Shown one piece after another: positions 1-11,945 of a stretch of 64,000 nt of DNA. Every line of letters begins with the position of its first letter. Position 1 is the stretch's first letter. Location: assembly GCF_027942865.1 (NCBI RefSeq), contig NC_134517.1, forward strand, positions 11,386,275 through 11,450,274, given 5' to 3'. A program made the translations under genes and the position numbers. The notes beneath the pieces were generated by a model, which was not told where the DNA came from, made no database searches, and saw only the letters and a program-made list of their open reading frames with translations. The DNA is from Odontesthes bonariensis. Lineage: Eukaryota; Chordata; Actinopteri; Atheriniformes; Atherinopsidae.

Positions 1-300
1 CAGAGGTTTCTTCCTGTTAAAAGGGAGTCGTTTCTCTCCACAGTCGCCTCAGGCACGCTCAGGACGGGAGATTGGACCGAAAAACAAAAAGTTTTCAGTG
101 TAATCTGTTGGTTTTCTTAGCTAGGAAATTGTTTTTGAATTGGCTCTGTATGAACGAATTGGATTATTTTATAATTATGATTATTATTAATTAATTGAAT
201 TCCAATTGGCTTGAATTGGACTTACTATCTAAGTGCCTTGAGATGACATTTGTTGTATTTGGCGCTATATAAATAAAAATGAATTGAATTGAATTGAATT
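1..300 (+). repeat. 3' end of an L2 (Maui-type) LINE
   Basis: The first 300 bases read as the 3' untranslated tail of an L2-type LINE. Seen: TGTTAAAAGGGAGT near 16, the TTTGGCGCTATATAAATAAA stretch near 258-278, and a terminal run of GAATT repeats ending at 300. This order is the familiar fish L2 tail; the coding part lies outside the window or is missing. Confidence 0.75.
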
Positions 301-305
301 AATCT

Positions 306-431
306 ACCTCCAATGAAACACGTCTGGGACATGTAACTTCTAACCAATAAAATATGAACACACCTCTAAGCCCGTCTCCAATGAACTACGTGAATTCTAA
401 CCAATCAAATATGAACACACCACTAAGCCCG
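306..431. repeat. two-copy direct repeat of about 60 bp
   Basis: Two adjacent copies (306-374 and 375-431) share CCAATGAA, TTCTAACCAAT and AATATGAACACACC followed by CTAAGCCCG. They differ by a short indel and several substitutions. No function is visible. Confidence 0.6.
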
Positions 432-2829
432 CTTCCCAGGCTGTTATTAACTCCTCCCAAACATAACAATTGAACCACACCCCAACTCAAAATGGCGTTT
501 GTCACACTTTTGTAACAAATTAAGAAAGAGAAAGAAATACAATTTAACACGCTGTGGACAGGGATAATACAGACCAAAAGATACAGAAACAATGCATAAG
601 CGAAAACTTTCTTTATCAGGAATGTCAACATTCACGTACAATGGCGTGATGAATCAATGGCCTAAGGACAGAAACTCTCCCTTAGGAATTGCGAAACCAA
701 CATTTACTCGACTGATAACAACTCCGCAATTAGCACATTACCTAAAGAAAACCAATAATTATTACAGTTCAACCATATAGTGCCCTGGAAAACAAGGAAA
801 GAAATTGCGGTCACACACGAACATTTGCAGCAGTAGAAAAAAAAAAAAAAAAAGAAAATGCCAAGGACAAGCAGCGCGCCTTCACACAACCAGCGTGAAC
901 GCGCAGCACTCTCTGTCCCCCTGAAAGCCAAACACCTTCACTAGCCTGTTGAGAATAGAACTTTGGAAACTTAACACAAATCACAGCAGTATTCAATAAT
1001 TCAATAATAACAAGATGCACTCAACGAAAATACACAACCTTAAAGAAATCAACACACAGCGTTTAAAAATCACGACTCATCACTGTAACAACACCTTATT
1101 TCAACAAACTAACAATGCGGCAACTATAACAATGAAGCAAATCTGAGTGTCTCTGCACTCACTTAATTTTTTATTTAGCCTAAGATTATATGTAAGACGT
1201 TGTGTTAACTCTATGTGTTAACTCAAAATGACTAAAATACTCAAAAGTCAAGGGATGAGATGAGTTAGGTTAGAACCTTGATTTATTACACAAAATAACT
1301 TTGTTCTTTTCTTTTTTTTTTAGATTCACATAAAACAGCAGGATTTCACACACACTGACAGACAAACAAAGACCGGTCACACACACTCACACCAAGTCAG
1401 TTGATCAAAGTTTTGTGTCAGTCACCGTTCAAATCTTCACAGTTTTAAATTATCAATTTCTTTCATTTAGACTTTTAATTTTTCAGGAGATGTTGGTGTT
1501 GGCAATATATGAAATACAAAATGTGGTTTCTCTACAAGCCTTGTGATATGGTCTCTTGACCAAAGCAACAGACGCTGACGTGTACTTTCTCAGCCTCGCT
1601 GTGACCTCTTAATAATCTCCTGTGGCCAATTCATGAATGAATTTGAATTTTCTTCTAAAAAAAATGTCTTTATACTGAGGTCTCGGATAACTCCAAAGAG
1701 TTCTAAGCAGATATAAAATGATATAAACATATATATTTAAAATGTGCTCGTATAGAACTGGAATTGACTTTTTCGGAGTTTTCTTGAACTGCCCTTTTGA
1801 TTCCACCTTCAAACCTTTATGTTCGCAAGTCAATCAATTACCAGCATTCGTCTACTCCTTGACTAGTGAAAATAATTTTCACATATATTAATGACTAATG
1901 TAAGCCGTAGTCCTACGGTAACCCAAACCCCAATGCATTAAAGGTCGGCCGTTGGCTCTATGACATCACTATGAACGGGTGATTTCCACCCTGCCCGCTC
2001 TAAAAGCGTATCCACTATTCCAGTTTAAACTCATCGATTTATTTCCTGCCCGAGCATTAGCGACTAGCCCTTCTTAATCACAAAAATACAACAACACAAG
2101 CCAGACCAACTGAACACAGCTGTTTGCTTTACCAAACATGTCTCACACCAGCTGCTGTTTACCCAATTTTTATCTTAATTCAAACTGGCTCCTCTTGGCC
2201 CAAGATTTCCAAACAATTTCAGCAGCCCCCCTGCGCAGAGGAAAACAATGAAGTGCTTACCGCAGCAGATCCGTCTCTCTCCCGTGTGTTCTTTTAAATT
2301 TGGGGAAGCCGGAAAAAACGGTCAGCTGTGCACCCCCAACAGAAATCAGCTGCGTAATGGTAGGAAAAACATCCAACCTGCCGGCTTGTTACAGCTGATG
2401 TCGGTTGTCGGGGCACAAGGACACGCTTCGCCGGGATCCAGATGCAAAATCTCACGAATTCGGGGTCACCATTATGTTGTAGAGGAAATGAGTCGAATCA
2501 CGCGTCGGTCAGCCGTCCATTGGGGAGTTTATTGAACAAACTGTCACAGAAAATATGCATACAGGATGTAGAAAATGTCCGCCAGGTTCATCTTGCGAAC
2601 CAACTTTATACTGGTTTAAATCATAACATGCATGCGTCATCCTGGCCACAATCTTCCTCGGTGGCGCCGAGCTTCTGCTGTAATCATAAACACGCATTCT
2701 ACCCTTTACCCCTATTCATATGAGCCGCACAATAAGGCACACGATGTAATTAGGCCATGTCATAACCTGGTCATGCTCCCACAGGTTCTGGGGTGGAGGT
2801 GCGAGAAGGGCTGGAAAAGGTACATTTAC
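432..2829. other. no gene recognised
   Basis: Only short, unconvincing open frames occur on either strand. There is a poly-A run at 838-853 and AT-rich sequence throughout. The part from about 2250 to 2800 is more GC-balanced and lies beside the gag fossil, so it may be flanking retroelement DNA, but I cannot support a boundary. Confidence 0.5.
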
Positions 2830-3525
2830 AGGAGAAACAACTGGAAATTGTGGTCTGGTAACTGGATTGGGAGTGAATTTCACCTGACGACAATTTTGTT
2901 AGATAGTGCAATTAGAGACTCCAAATTAGGGGGCTCATCTCTAGACACAAGCTCATCTTTAATCCGATCACTCAACCCTTTCATGAACGCTGCTCTAAGG
3001 GCCCCCTCAGTCCAATCCACCTCCGCAGCCCAGGTCCAGAATTCTCCCTTAAATTCTCCCAAAAAGTCCTCTAAAGGAGCGCCGGGGAAATCTAGCTTCA
3101 ACCCATGCCAGAGCCCGACCCCTTCGCAGCCCACAGATGTACTAGATTTTAGAAGTGTCAGAGAAAAATGAGGAGGCTTTCAACTGAAAAACAGTGGAGC
3201 ACTGGAACAAAAAACCTTGACAAAGACTGGGCTGACCTGAATATGGCTCTGGGTCCGTGGCTCGGGAATCCAGTAACAGCGGTGCAGCTGGATTTGAGGC
3301 TGTGGCTGCAGGGGGAGCTAAAACCAAGGGCAGACCTGAGGATTGAATTGAAAGAAGAGCAGAAACCTGTGCAGGGAGCTCAGAGACTTGGCGAGCGAGG
3401 GTCTGACTGTTTTCAAACAGAGTGCGAATGCTGTGCTCATGTTGACCGATGGCTATTCCCTGCTAGAGAACGGCTCTCTGAACTGGAGGTAAGTCAGAGC
3501 CGGTGTCTGCGGGGTATGCAGAAAT
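2830..3525 (-). pseudogene. Ty3/Gypsy gag fossil
   Basis: The minus strand encodes a recognisable fish Ty3/Gypsy Gag region: an N-terminal coiled-coil-like stretch, the PEPYSG / CQGFLFQCS region, and the later DWTEGALRAAFMKGLSDRIK and DELVSRDEP motifs. Gag forms the particle of the element. No matching protease, RT, integrase or LTR pair was identified nearby, so this is an isolated, broken remnant. It belongs to a different family from the three copies farther right. Confidence 0.7.
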
Positions 3526-5439
3526 ATGCATCCTAAGTCCTAAATAGCTCATTTTTACAGAACTTTAAATGTGGAGAAACTTGAAGAAAATTGAAACATT
3601 TATCAGAGCAGATATTACTTTATCAAAAAGTATCAAACCAGGAGGAACACCTCCTAGCATCTATGATGACATAATTAACAATAGTTCGCATCCAGATTTA
3701 GTCATAATTTGACATTAATCCTAGTTCATAACCAAGACATGGCTCTGGCAAGTCACCTTTAAAAAAAATATTTCAATATCAACAAAGCTCAATAACATCA
3801 AAATCAAAGACATTCTAAATTATATTATTGTAAGAGCCAGTTTTCCTTTGTTTCATGTCATATCGTAACTGTCCACTGGGTGGCACCGTAATGTAATTGG
3901 GATCACACCAATATATGGGGGAACCTTTGTTCAGGTGACAGGTGTTGCCTGACGGAGGGGAACACATACAGTTTTGACCGCTGCGCTTTGTGTGTGCATG
4001 ATAAACTTCTGTCATGTTTAATTTGCGTTTAATGGACAATTGTAATGGATGCTTACTGTGGATGTACTACTACTGGATACACTTCAACACTGCGGTGAGC
4101 CACAATAAATTACGCAAAAAAAGAAGACGTCAAGTTGTTTATTCGTGCATACAAGTGATTCCACCTGCTGAGCAAGCGCGTCTGATTGGTGTCAAGTCAA
4201 GCAATGCCTCAGGGGCTTCATGAGTAGCCTTAGCATCTACAATTATTATAATGTATATTTAATCAATAGTATGCTATATTAACAGAAGCATTAAAGCTAT
4301 ATTCACTCCATATAACTAACAGTGTTGAGTCATGTGTACTTATGGAATTTAAAAATGTAAATTGGAACATTTTGAATGGCGATGATGTTGAAGGGGTTCT
4401 TCAGCTCAGCACAATGGGGACATCGCTTCTTCAGCACGAATACACAAAGCTGAGAGATTCAGATGAACTAAATACTGTGAAGGCCACTGTTTGGTTGTTG
4501 AAGCTTCAAATCATAGACAAGAAAAATTGACTTAAAGAAAGGAACAATATTTGCATCTGAAAAAATAGTCACTTCCTGGTCACTTCAAAATAAAGCATTT
4601 TCTTTCAAATCTAACCATAGTAATTATGAATTATTGGGATTAATGTATTTATTATAAACATTCACATACATTATCATCCATTCATTCACCAATCCATTCT
4701 CTGCCAAAGCTAGCTTAATCCAAATCCAAATTGCAAGCGGGGCTTGAGCCTATCCCAGCTGCCATTGGTCAAGGGGCAAGGTACACCCTGAACAGTTCCA
4801 TGATGTTACTATGAAATACAAATTTTAGCTTATTTTGTGTGTGTGTGTGTCATTAACTGTTCTGGCGAACATGCAAAGCCATTTCTAAATATTTTTTTAT
4901 CTACATAATTCAGCAGTCAAATAATTAAGTGTTTGTATTGTTTTCTGAAGTCTTTAGTCTAAAACAGAAGTTTAGAAGAGATTATGTAAAAGTGACACTG
5001 AAATCTGATTAACTGTCAATTTTTAAAATGACCTTTCCCAAAGCTGCCACAAAGTAACTCTTGTGTTGTCTGAATTGTATAGGATAAAGTAATAAAAAGA
5101 ATTACCAGGCTGTATGTATATATTCATATGAACTACCTCATGGAGCTGATTGAGAGAATGCCAAGAGTGTGCAAAGCATTAAAGCAAAAGGAGGCTACTT
5201 TGAAAAATCTCAAATATAAAACATATTCTGGTTTGTTTAACATTTTTTTGTTTATTATGTAATTCCAAGTGTCTTCCTTCATAGTTTGGATGTCTTCAGT
5301 ATTAATCTAAAATGTAGAAAATAAAGAAAAAACACAGAATGAGAAGACGTAACCAAACTTCTGACTGGTGCTTTATATGTATAAAAATAAATACATCTAT
5401 TCAATTATTTTTATCAATATCTGTTTCAATACCCAACTA
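3526..5439. other. no gene recognised
   Basis: This is AT-rich intergenic DNA. The longest open frames are under 80 codons and show no family motif. A short GC-richer fish repeat lies at about 4680-4800 and is listed separately. Confidence 0.5.
4680..4800. repeat. widespread fish interspersed repeat fragment
   Basis: The stretch contains GGGGCTTGAGCCTATCCCAG followed by GGTACACCCTGAACAG. I recognise this wording from dispersed repeats common in fish genomes. I cannot assign the class from this short piece. Confidence 0.4.
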
Positions 5440-6807
5440 CCGGGGAAGCTAAAGTCCTGGTGCCTCCAGTTTGGCCTGCTACCCCGAGTGTTGTGGCCCC
5501 TGGCAGTCTATGAGGTGCCCATCTCAACAGTAGAGAAGCTGGAGAGAAGAGTCTCAGTCCATGTCAAGAAGTGGCTTGGAGTTCCGCGTTGCCTCACCAC
5601 CATAGGCCTCTACGGAGACGGTGTCCTCAAGTTGCCCCTTACCAGTCTCACAGAGGAGTTCAAGTGTGCCAAAACACGACTGCAGATGACCTTGAACGAA
5701 TCCAAAGATCTAGTAGTTAGGGAAAATGCACCAACCTTGGCTACAGGGCGCAAGTGGACACCTGCAAGAGCAGTGGAAGAGGCAACAGCAGCTCTCAGAC
5801 ATGTCGACATTGTGGGGAATGTTCAGCAAGGAAGAGGAGGCCTTGGACTAACAACTAGCCGTCCAGCCTGGAGAAGTGCCGCCCCACCAGCACGGAGGAA
5901 GATGGTGGTGGAGGAAGTGCGGCGTCAGGAGGAGGCGGCAAGATGGGCCAAAGCAGTCGCCCTTGGCAAGCAGGGTCAGTGGACACGGTGGGAAGGAGCC
6001 GAAAGGAGGAAGTTGAGCTGGAGGGATGTATGGGCCATGAATGCGAAGAGATTGAGTTTCACTATCAGAGCCACCTACGATGTCCTTCCATCTCCAACTA
6101 ATCTCCATCAGTGGTATGGTGAAGACCCTACGTGCGTCCTGTGCGCCAAGCCAGCCTCCCTCCGACACATACTCACAGGGTGCAAAACCAGCCTCACCCA
6201 GGGACGGTACACTTGGCGCCACAACCAAGTTTTGAAGAGCCTTGCTTCCACACTGGAGGGAAAACGAGCCAGCATCAATTCCCTACCGCTGCCAACATCT
6301 AAAACCTCATGGGGAATTGCCTTTGTCCGTGAAGGGGCAACAGCTGCCAGAAGTAACTCTAAACCATCAGAGAGGAGCCAGCTGTGCCCAGCACGCGACT
6401 GGAAGATGCTGGCAGATGTTGGCAAACAGCTGGTTTTCCCATCAGAGATCGCCACTACCACCTTGAGGCCTGATCTGGTGCTCTGGTCACCCTCCCTAAA
6501 GAAGGTATACATGGTCGAGCTCACTGTACCCTGGGAGGACTCCATAGAGGAGGCATACGAGCGGAAACACCTGCGGTATTCCAAGTTGGCCGCAGAAGCT
6601 CGACATCAAGGCTGGAATACTGAAGTCTGCCCAGTGGAGGTTGGGTGCAGAGGCTTTGTGGGAAAATCTGCCACAAAACTTCTGAGGGACATGGGACTTA
6701 GGGGCCAGAGCCTGCGCACAGCCATCAAAGACGCATCAGAGGCAGCCGAAAGGAGCAGCCAGTGGCTTTGGCTGAAGAGGAACGACCCCAGTTGGGCCCC
6801 CAAGTAG
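5440..6807 (+). pseudogene. C-terminal part of LINE ORF: CCHC knuckle and restriction-like endonuclease
   Basis: The frame is open for about 455 codons with no internal stop, but it lacks the reverse transcriptase that should precede it. Seen in order: a basic linker rich in Arg, Glu and Trp (roughly codons 60-230), a CCHC knuckle CVLCAKPASLRHILTGC near 6130-6180, and an endonuclease core in which RPDLVLW (near 6467) is followed about 14 residues later by VELTVPWE. The ERKHLRYSKL helix and a VEVGCRGFVG segment come after. In R2-like LINEs this domain nicks target DNA to prime reverse transcription. There is no start codon of its own; about 24 codons upstream are open but belong to older flanking DNA. 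R2, Hero and NeSL all share this architecture, so the clade is uncertain. Confidence 0.7.
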
Positions 6808-7000
6808 TGCAGCAGGAGGTATGCGGTCAGCCAGCCTAGCCCTGACTCAGGGAACTGAGTCTAATTGGGCTTGGAATGCAAGCTCAGGACTGATCACCCT
6901 GCAGCTGGCTGCCTCTGGAGAGGGTGTATAGTGTTGAAGGCCGAAACACCCCATGACCCAGAGGTACACTACTGACGATGCGTACCCACAAATTCCTTCT
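5440..7000 (+). mobile_element. 5'-truncated R2/Hero-type LINE
   Basis: This is the 3' half of a non-LTR retrotransposon that uses a restriction-like endonuclease. Homology begins at about 5440, partway through the ORF, as expected from incomplete reverse transcription. After the stop at 6805-6807 comes about 190 bp of 3' UTR containing GGCCGAAACACC and GAGGTACACTACTGACGATG, a recognisable fish LINE tail. No target-site duplication was identified by eye. Confidence 0.7.
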
Positions 7001-7734
7001 CCCTCAAGTTCACCCACCTCCACCAACAAAGCCTCCTCCTCAACTGCCTCGTACACTCAACACCCTTCAAGTCGATTGTTGTGTCACGAGCCTTCATTTC
7101 TCCTTCAAGTCCACCATTCACCATTCACCTATTGTCAACTTAGCATATGTGTTCGCACAAGAATATTTACACCTCATTCTGTGTTTTCTGGAAAAAGAAA
7201 TCATTATTTCATGATTTTCATTATTATTAAATTATCAGATTTTTTTCTTGTTCTTGTTCAGAGATCTGAACAATTAGTTTTTGGTTCACAATAGATGAGT
7301 TTCCCTTTTTTCTGCATAAATCTGTCAAAACAAGGATGTGCTTTGGGACATGTATGTTGAAGTCAGAGTACAGTTCTAGGACTAAACTGAGTATCAGTGA
7401 AATCACTGTCCTGGACCAATCTTTTAAACATTCTTCTATAGATTGAGCCATCACATTCAAAATTATCTATTTAACGTCAAATTTTGTCAGACATACATGA
7501 ATATACCCTCAATATCTATGACTAGATGTTTGCAATAGCTGCCTAGCTGTCTAATAACTGATTCAGTAACACAATGGGGAAGCATGAATTACATGTTTTG
7601 TAACAAAGGAGCTAAGAACATTGGTGTAATCAGCAGCATACACATGTTTTACCGATAAAGATTCTTATATCACTCTATTATACTTTAATATTTCCTTTTC
7701 TTTCCTACTGCAATCTTGTGTGGGCAAGCATTTA
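7001..7734. other. no gene recognised
   Basis: AT-rich sequence between two LINE remnants. No coding signal or clear repeat was seen. Confidence 0.5.
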
Positions 7735-8150
7735 CAGAAAAAAACTCAAACACCTTGTTACTTTACAGAAACCGTGACCGTAACTGTGACATTCTTTGAA
7801 CCACTTGCGAGCTCAGCCTCTCTGTTTCAAAAACCTGCAATTTTGAATGTTTATAATATAAATGTGTATCAGATCTGCTTATCTGTGTTCAAGCAAAGAA
7901 TGAATCTTTTACCTCCAAGTTTCTGTCATATATTTGTGTCTAATAACCAAGTTCATAGCTACCAGAAACAAAACTCTTCTGATCTTCACACTGCCTTTTT
8001 TAGAACTGCTCTTGGGCAATTTGCAATACGCTATCAAGGTCCACGTCTGTGGAATCAGCTACCTGACCATCTGAAAAAATGTATTCATTTAACATAATTT
8101 AAAAAGTCTCTTAAAAGGCACTTCGTCAGTCAAACTACCTATCATCAAAC
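7735..8150 (+). pseudogene. LINE ORF2 C-terminal remnant
   Basis: The translated frame contains NNQVHSYQKQNSSDL, then ALGQFAIRYQGPRLWNQLPD and FKKSLKRHF just past the first stop. This order (VHSY..., IRYQGPRLWN.LP, FK..LK) is the usual extreme C-terminus of Jockey/L2/CR1-group LINE reverse transcriptase proteins. The fragment is about 100 residues, broken by a stop near 8095, and has no RT core upstream. It is a decayed scrap; the exact clade is not clear. Confidence 0.55.
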
Positions 8151-9185
8151 ATAATAAGTTATCTATAGTTATGTTGTTTGTTTATACATTGTTTTAATCC
8201 ACTGTATTTTTTTCCTATTTTCATTCATTGTATTTTTATTATTTTTAATGATTCAGTTTTGTATGTGTTTATAATTTTTTCTTCTTATATTCACTGTATA
8301 ATTACTCAGTTGTTTTTATTTTAATTTTTCAATTTTTAATTTTTCTATTTAATTGTTTCAGAAACAGAAGGACATGTGGGCAATAGGTTGAGGTTTTATT
8401 TTCTATAAAGGCTTCATATGGTCGAGAAACTGTGGCTAATCAAAAACATTCATGGAAAGAATTATTGTACGTAAACAGTTTAGTAGGCAGCATATTATGA
8501 AAAATATTTAATTCTTTTTTATTTCCCTTTATATTTCTACATTTTCTTATTGCACATTAATTTATATAATCAATTCCACCCTCCTATTTCCCCCATACAT
8601 TTTTATGCATTCATCTTTCCTTTCGTTATTGATTTACAAATGTGTTCTGTTTTTGTGGCACTCCTAACATTCCGTAGCTTGAATTAATGAGTTTACTTTG
8701 ACAATTGAGATAAAAGCTTAACAAAAATATCTTATTTTAGGCCTTGCCTTGGATACTCTTGTTACAACAAGTTGAAATGCCTTGTTTGATGCGTATTCTT
8801 TGACAGGATGACTTCTACATTCTCAATTTTCTGTTTTGTCAAGTTTACAGAAAATTGAAATCTCCGACATCTGTCATTATCTAAAAAAGATCATGAGAAG
8901 TTTTCCGTTTCATATTTGCGTTGATTTTATTCCTAAATGCAGTATTGTACTGGTACCATTGAAAATACATTAAGAGGAAACATATTCAGTGGAAGTAATC
9001 AGATTTACAAGAACAGACTGAGTTCTATACACAAATGATTGACAAACAACTTCCTGGATTAAAAATTTGCAAACAGGTGGAAGTTGTATTCTTTTTTTTT
9101 CCCTGGAAAAAGAGCCAGATTGAAGTAAATTGAAAGAAACTGTAACTTTCTGTTAGACACTGCATCTCATGGAAAGGTCTTAGAT
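8151..9185. other. AT-rich 3' flank of the OR gene; partly duplicated at 18300-19030
   Basis: No coding sequence. From about 8640 the DNA aligns with the flank of the OR pseudogene (18430-19030): both carry a GAATTAA..GAGTTTACTTT block, GATCTTGTTACNACAAG-like words, and the last stretch before the stop codon. A shorter shared piece, GGCTAATCAAAAACAT, occurs at about 8430 and 18320. The OR duplication therefore included more than the coding exon. Confidence 0.55.
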
Positions 9186-10151
9186 TTAACTGTGCATTAC
9201 AACAAGACCACAGGGGTGTTTTTTAACCTTTGAAGAAGCAAAACTAAAAATTTTCATTCGAATTTTAGTCAACTTGAAACCATAAATGAGAGGATTCATA
9301 ATGGGAGGTATGACAAGAAATTCTACTGCAACAAAGTTTTGAAGGTTTTGAGGTAAACTTTCGGAACCAAATCGCATTGTCATGACATCAAAAAGTATAG
9401 TCACGAGAAAGGTAAGTAAAGATATTAAATGTGGCACACATGTTTGCATGAACTTTGCCCTGTTTTCTATAGAATTAGCACATGTTTTAATGAGATACAT
9501 GTAGGACCAAATAATGAAAAAACCATGAAATACATAGATGATTATTGATATATATGCAACTATGTTGTTAACTGTAGTTTCAGCTGGAAAACAAACCAAT
9601 TTCACAACACTCCAGTTCACACAGTAGAGTCTGGAAATAAATTGGCTGCATAAATTCAGTCTTGATGTCAGAAAAATATTTGTTGCCATGATACAGAAAG
9701 GTGTTAACCAAGAAAAACACACCAACTTTACAACTTTTTGCTTTGACATAATAGAGTGGTACTCCAGTGGGCGACAAATAGCCAGATATCTATCATATGC
9801 CATGACTGCAAGAATGGACAGATCGCTGCAGGCAAAAGAGTACATCACCTGAGCCTGAACAAGACATCCACAATAAGAGATGGCATGAACAGGAGAGAGC
9901 AGATCCCACAGAAACTTGGGGTAGAAACCTGTTGTCCCATAAAGTCCATTCATGCAAAAAGCACACAGCAGAATATACATTGGTTCGTGAAGGCTGTTAT
10001 CCAAGATAATGAACATAATGAGAGAAACATTTACCAGGATGATAATGCAGTAACACAGCAAGCTGAGAAAAAAGAGAATCGATCTGTAGTTTCTTGTTTC
10101 ACTTAAACCTGAAAGAAAAAAAAATGAAATTACAGATACATTATTCATCAT
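9186..10151 (-). CDS. olfactory receptor, teleost type I (11A1-like)
   Basis: A single-exon, 321-residue seven-transmembrane odorant receptor expected in the cilia of olfactory neurons, signalling through the olfactory G protein. Seen: N-glycosylation site NVS at residues 4-6, TM1 about 24-49, LHEPMY at 54-59, conserved Cys near 96, MAYDRY at 117-122 closing TM3, the extracellular-loop-2 Cys residues 168, 177 and 187, TM5 about 195-222, KFMQTCVPH opening TM6 at 233, and PPIMNPLIYGFKL at 282-294 in TM7. Length and motifs are normal and there is no break. The start is the first ATG of an ATG-ATG pair. It is 75-90% identical by eye to the pseudogene at 19031-19997 and much more distant from the array receptors at 22919-61822. 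Family is certain; subgroup is from memory of fish ORs. Confidence 0.93.
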   Translation of the reverse strand: MMNNVSVISFFFLSGLSETRNYRSILFFLSLLCYCIIILVNVSLIMFIILDNSLHEPMYILLCAFCMNGLYGTTGFYPKFLWDLLSPVHAISYCGCLVQAQVMYSFACSDLSILAVMAYDRYLAICRPLEYHSIMSKQKVVKLVCFSWLTPFCIMATNIFLTSRLNLCSQFISRLYCVNWSVVKLVCFPAETTVNNIVAYISIIIYVFHGFFIIWSYMYLIKTCANSIENRAKFMQTCVPHLISLLTFLVTILFDVMTMRFGSESLPQNLQNFVAVEFLVIPPIMNPLIYGFKLTKIRMKIFSFASSKVKKHPCGLVVMHS

Positions 10152-10400
10152 TGTTAGGAAATGTGTGCCTTTCCTTTGAAGGGGACTCTGCCGTTGCCCA
10201 GAGCGTCTGTAATCTTCACGTCGGAAGAATCTGATTTAGACAGCAGTATCACCAGAGCTGAGACTTCAAACCAGCCAATCAATGTTTTTTTCCATTCATT
10301 CAGCACAATGATTGGCTGGAAGCTCACTGCTGTGTAAATCAGTCTCTGGAAGATCAGGTGTTTCCTTTTTTAGTATTTTGCTATGTACTGTGCATTAAAT
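10152..10400 (-). repeat. OR 5' flank, duplicated at 19998-20250
   Basis: The sequence immediately upstream of the start codon (TTGTTAGGAAATGTGTGCCTTTCC, GAAGGGGACTCTGC on the plus strand) recurs upstream of the second OR at 19998-20035. Both then share GACAGCAGTATCACCAGAGCTGAGA and CCAATCAATGTT. This is the presumed promoter side of the gene, but no TATA box or splice site can be firmly assigned. Confidence 0.6.
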
Positions 10401-11498
10401 CTAAAAAACAACAAAAAAAAAACCCTGATGCAGCCTGATAATGTTGACCAATGTTTAGTATTTAAATGATACTTGAAAGGAGAAAAGAAAGAGGGAGAGA
10501 GAGGAGAGAGGAAAATATAGCTTGAAATAACAGACATGAATGGAAAAAACAGGTAACCAACTGCTGCATCTGTGGAGAGAAAAGAAAGAAAACCGCGGCC
10601 ATACACAGGATCATAAGGAACACTTCCAGAAACATAAATGGGGAGAAACACACAACAAACAAACAGCAATAACATCACTAGCAGCAAGTATATGAGAAGG
10701 AAAGTCACCGTAGTTACTGATTATTATTAAAGTCCCATTGTAACAGTGGGGTGAGCATGTGAGTGAATAAATACTTTTACACATGTGTGTCAATTATATG
10801 CCAAAGGTTTTTAATGAATTGTATATAGAAATGGGAGAAGGGGCCACAACCACACCCCGCCAAGAGATTAGGAGCAGACAGGAAGGGCCCCCTGACCCGG
10901 ATAACCTGTAACCTGCAAGAGGCAAGGAAGAGAGAAAATTTGCAGCTTGTCACAGGAAAGCCATGCTCCAGCCCAGCGGACAGCAGAGGAAGGCCCCAGA
11001 TATGGCCTCCACAGTCATGGAGCAAAGGAACCAGGGGCGATGGGCCTGCCAGGTGCCGTCTGCCAAGCCCGAGCCAAGCGCAGGATCAAGAGCCCCACGT
11101 GCCCGAGGACCACACCACCAACCAGCAGAGCCCTCCAAACCCGAAAGGGACCAGGCTACCCAAGCACCAAGGCAAAGTTGCCCTGGGTGTTAAGATCATG
11201 CTTGGCTGTTGTTGTGCTTTGGTTTCTGAGTCTTAGGAGCGTGAACAACACAAGCAGGCCAGCCCCAATCCCAGGCCCGTCAATAGACAACCATACTCAC
11301 GATACAAGACACACATTAATATGGATACAAAGATATACAACCACATAGACAAAAAAACCCCGCTGACATCCAGGCATGCATTCACCTCCTCTGAGGTCCC
11401 CAGGGGCCACATACCAGCCACCCCAATGGAGCGATGCAGTGAGCCCAGACCAAGAACCAGATGATTAGTCCCCTCTTCTGGTCCCTCTGCTCAGTGCT
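10401..11498. other. no gene; GC-richer repeat-like stretch from about 10830
   Basis: 10401-10780 is ordinary AT-rich DNA with a purine tract (10480-10515). From about 10830 to 12420 the DNA becomes GC-richer, with many CCCA/GCCC words, and is interrupted by the solo LTR at 11499-11945. Open frames overlap on both strands with no motif, so this looks like noncoding repeat DNA of a family I cannot name. Confidence 0.4.
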
Positions 11499-11945
11499 TG
11501 TCACGCCCATGGACTCTCAGTTTTAGTTTCATGTTTTAGGTTATGTTTTTGTTTTCAGTCCATGTTTAGTTTTTAGTCATGTTTTAGTTTCCCTGCACTC
11601 AGTTAATTGGTTTCACTCACTTCACCTGTGTTTTTTCCCTCAGCTGCACTCACTCTCCAATCACTCTCACTCCCTATTTAGTTTCCAGTCTCCCCTCTCA
11701 GTTTGTCGGATCTTCGTTGCCATTCATGCTTGCCTTGTCGTCTCGTCCATGCTACCAGTTTTGTCCAAAGTTAAGTACTTATTTATTTATTCCATGCCAT
11801 GTCCTTTTGTTTGTTTTGTTCATAGCTTCGTTTTTCTCCGGCTCAGCCACGTTTTATGTTGATACTTTGTTTTTTGTACAATAAACCAAGCCTTTGTTTT
11901 TGTAAGTCCGCATCCGTGTCCTCCCTCCTCAACCAAAACCTGACA
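11499..11945 (+). repeat. solo LTR, Ty3/Gypsy-like
   Basis: A 447-bp block starts TGTCACGCCC and ends AAACCTGACA, so its ends form the TGTCA...TGACA inverted repeat common in fish Ty3 LTRs. It contains a TTTAGTTTCATGTTTTAGG-type T-rich promoter region and ACAATAAACC near 11880 as a polyadenylation-like signal. The flanks GTGCT (11494-11498) and GGGCT (11946-11950) match at four of five bases, fitting a 5-bp target duplication. No internal retroelement DNA is attached, so it is probably the product of LTR-LTR recombination. Confidence 0.65.

Noticed and set aside
9756-10106. A 116-codon plus-strand frame opposite the OR gene, repeated at 19602-19952
   Set aside because: It is antisense to conserved OR codons and is kept only because the OR sequence is kept; it has no family motif of its own.
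10940-11348. Overlapping open frames of up to 133 codons in the GC-richer stretch
   Set aside because: Open on several frames at once because of base composition; low complexity, no motif, and no conserved start context.
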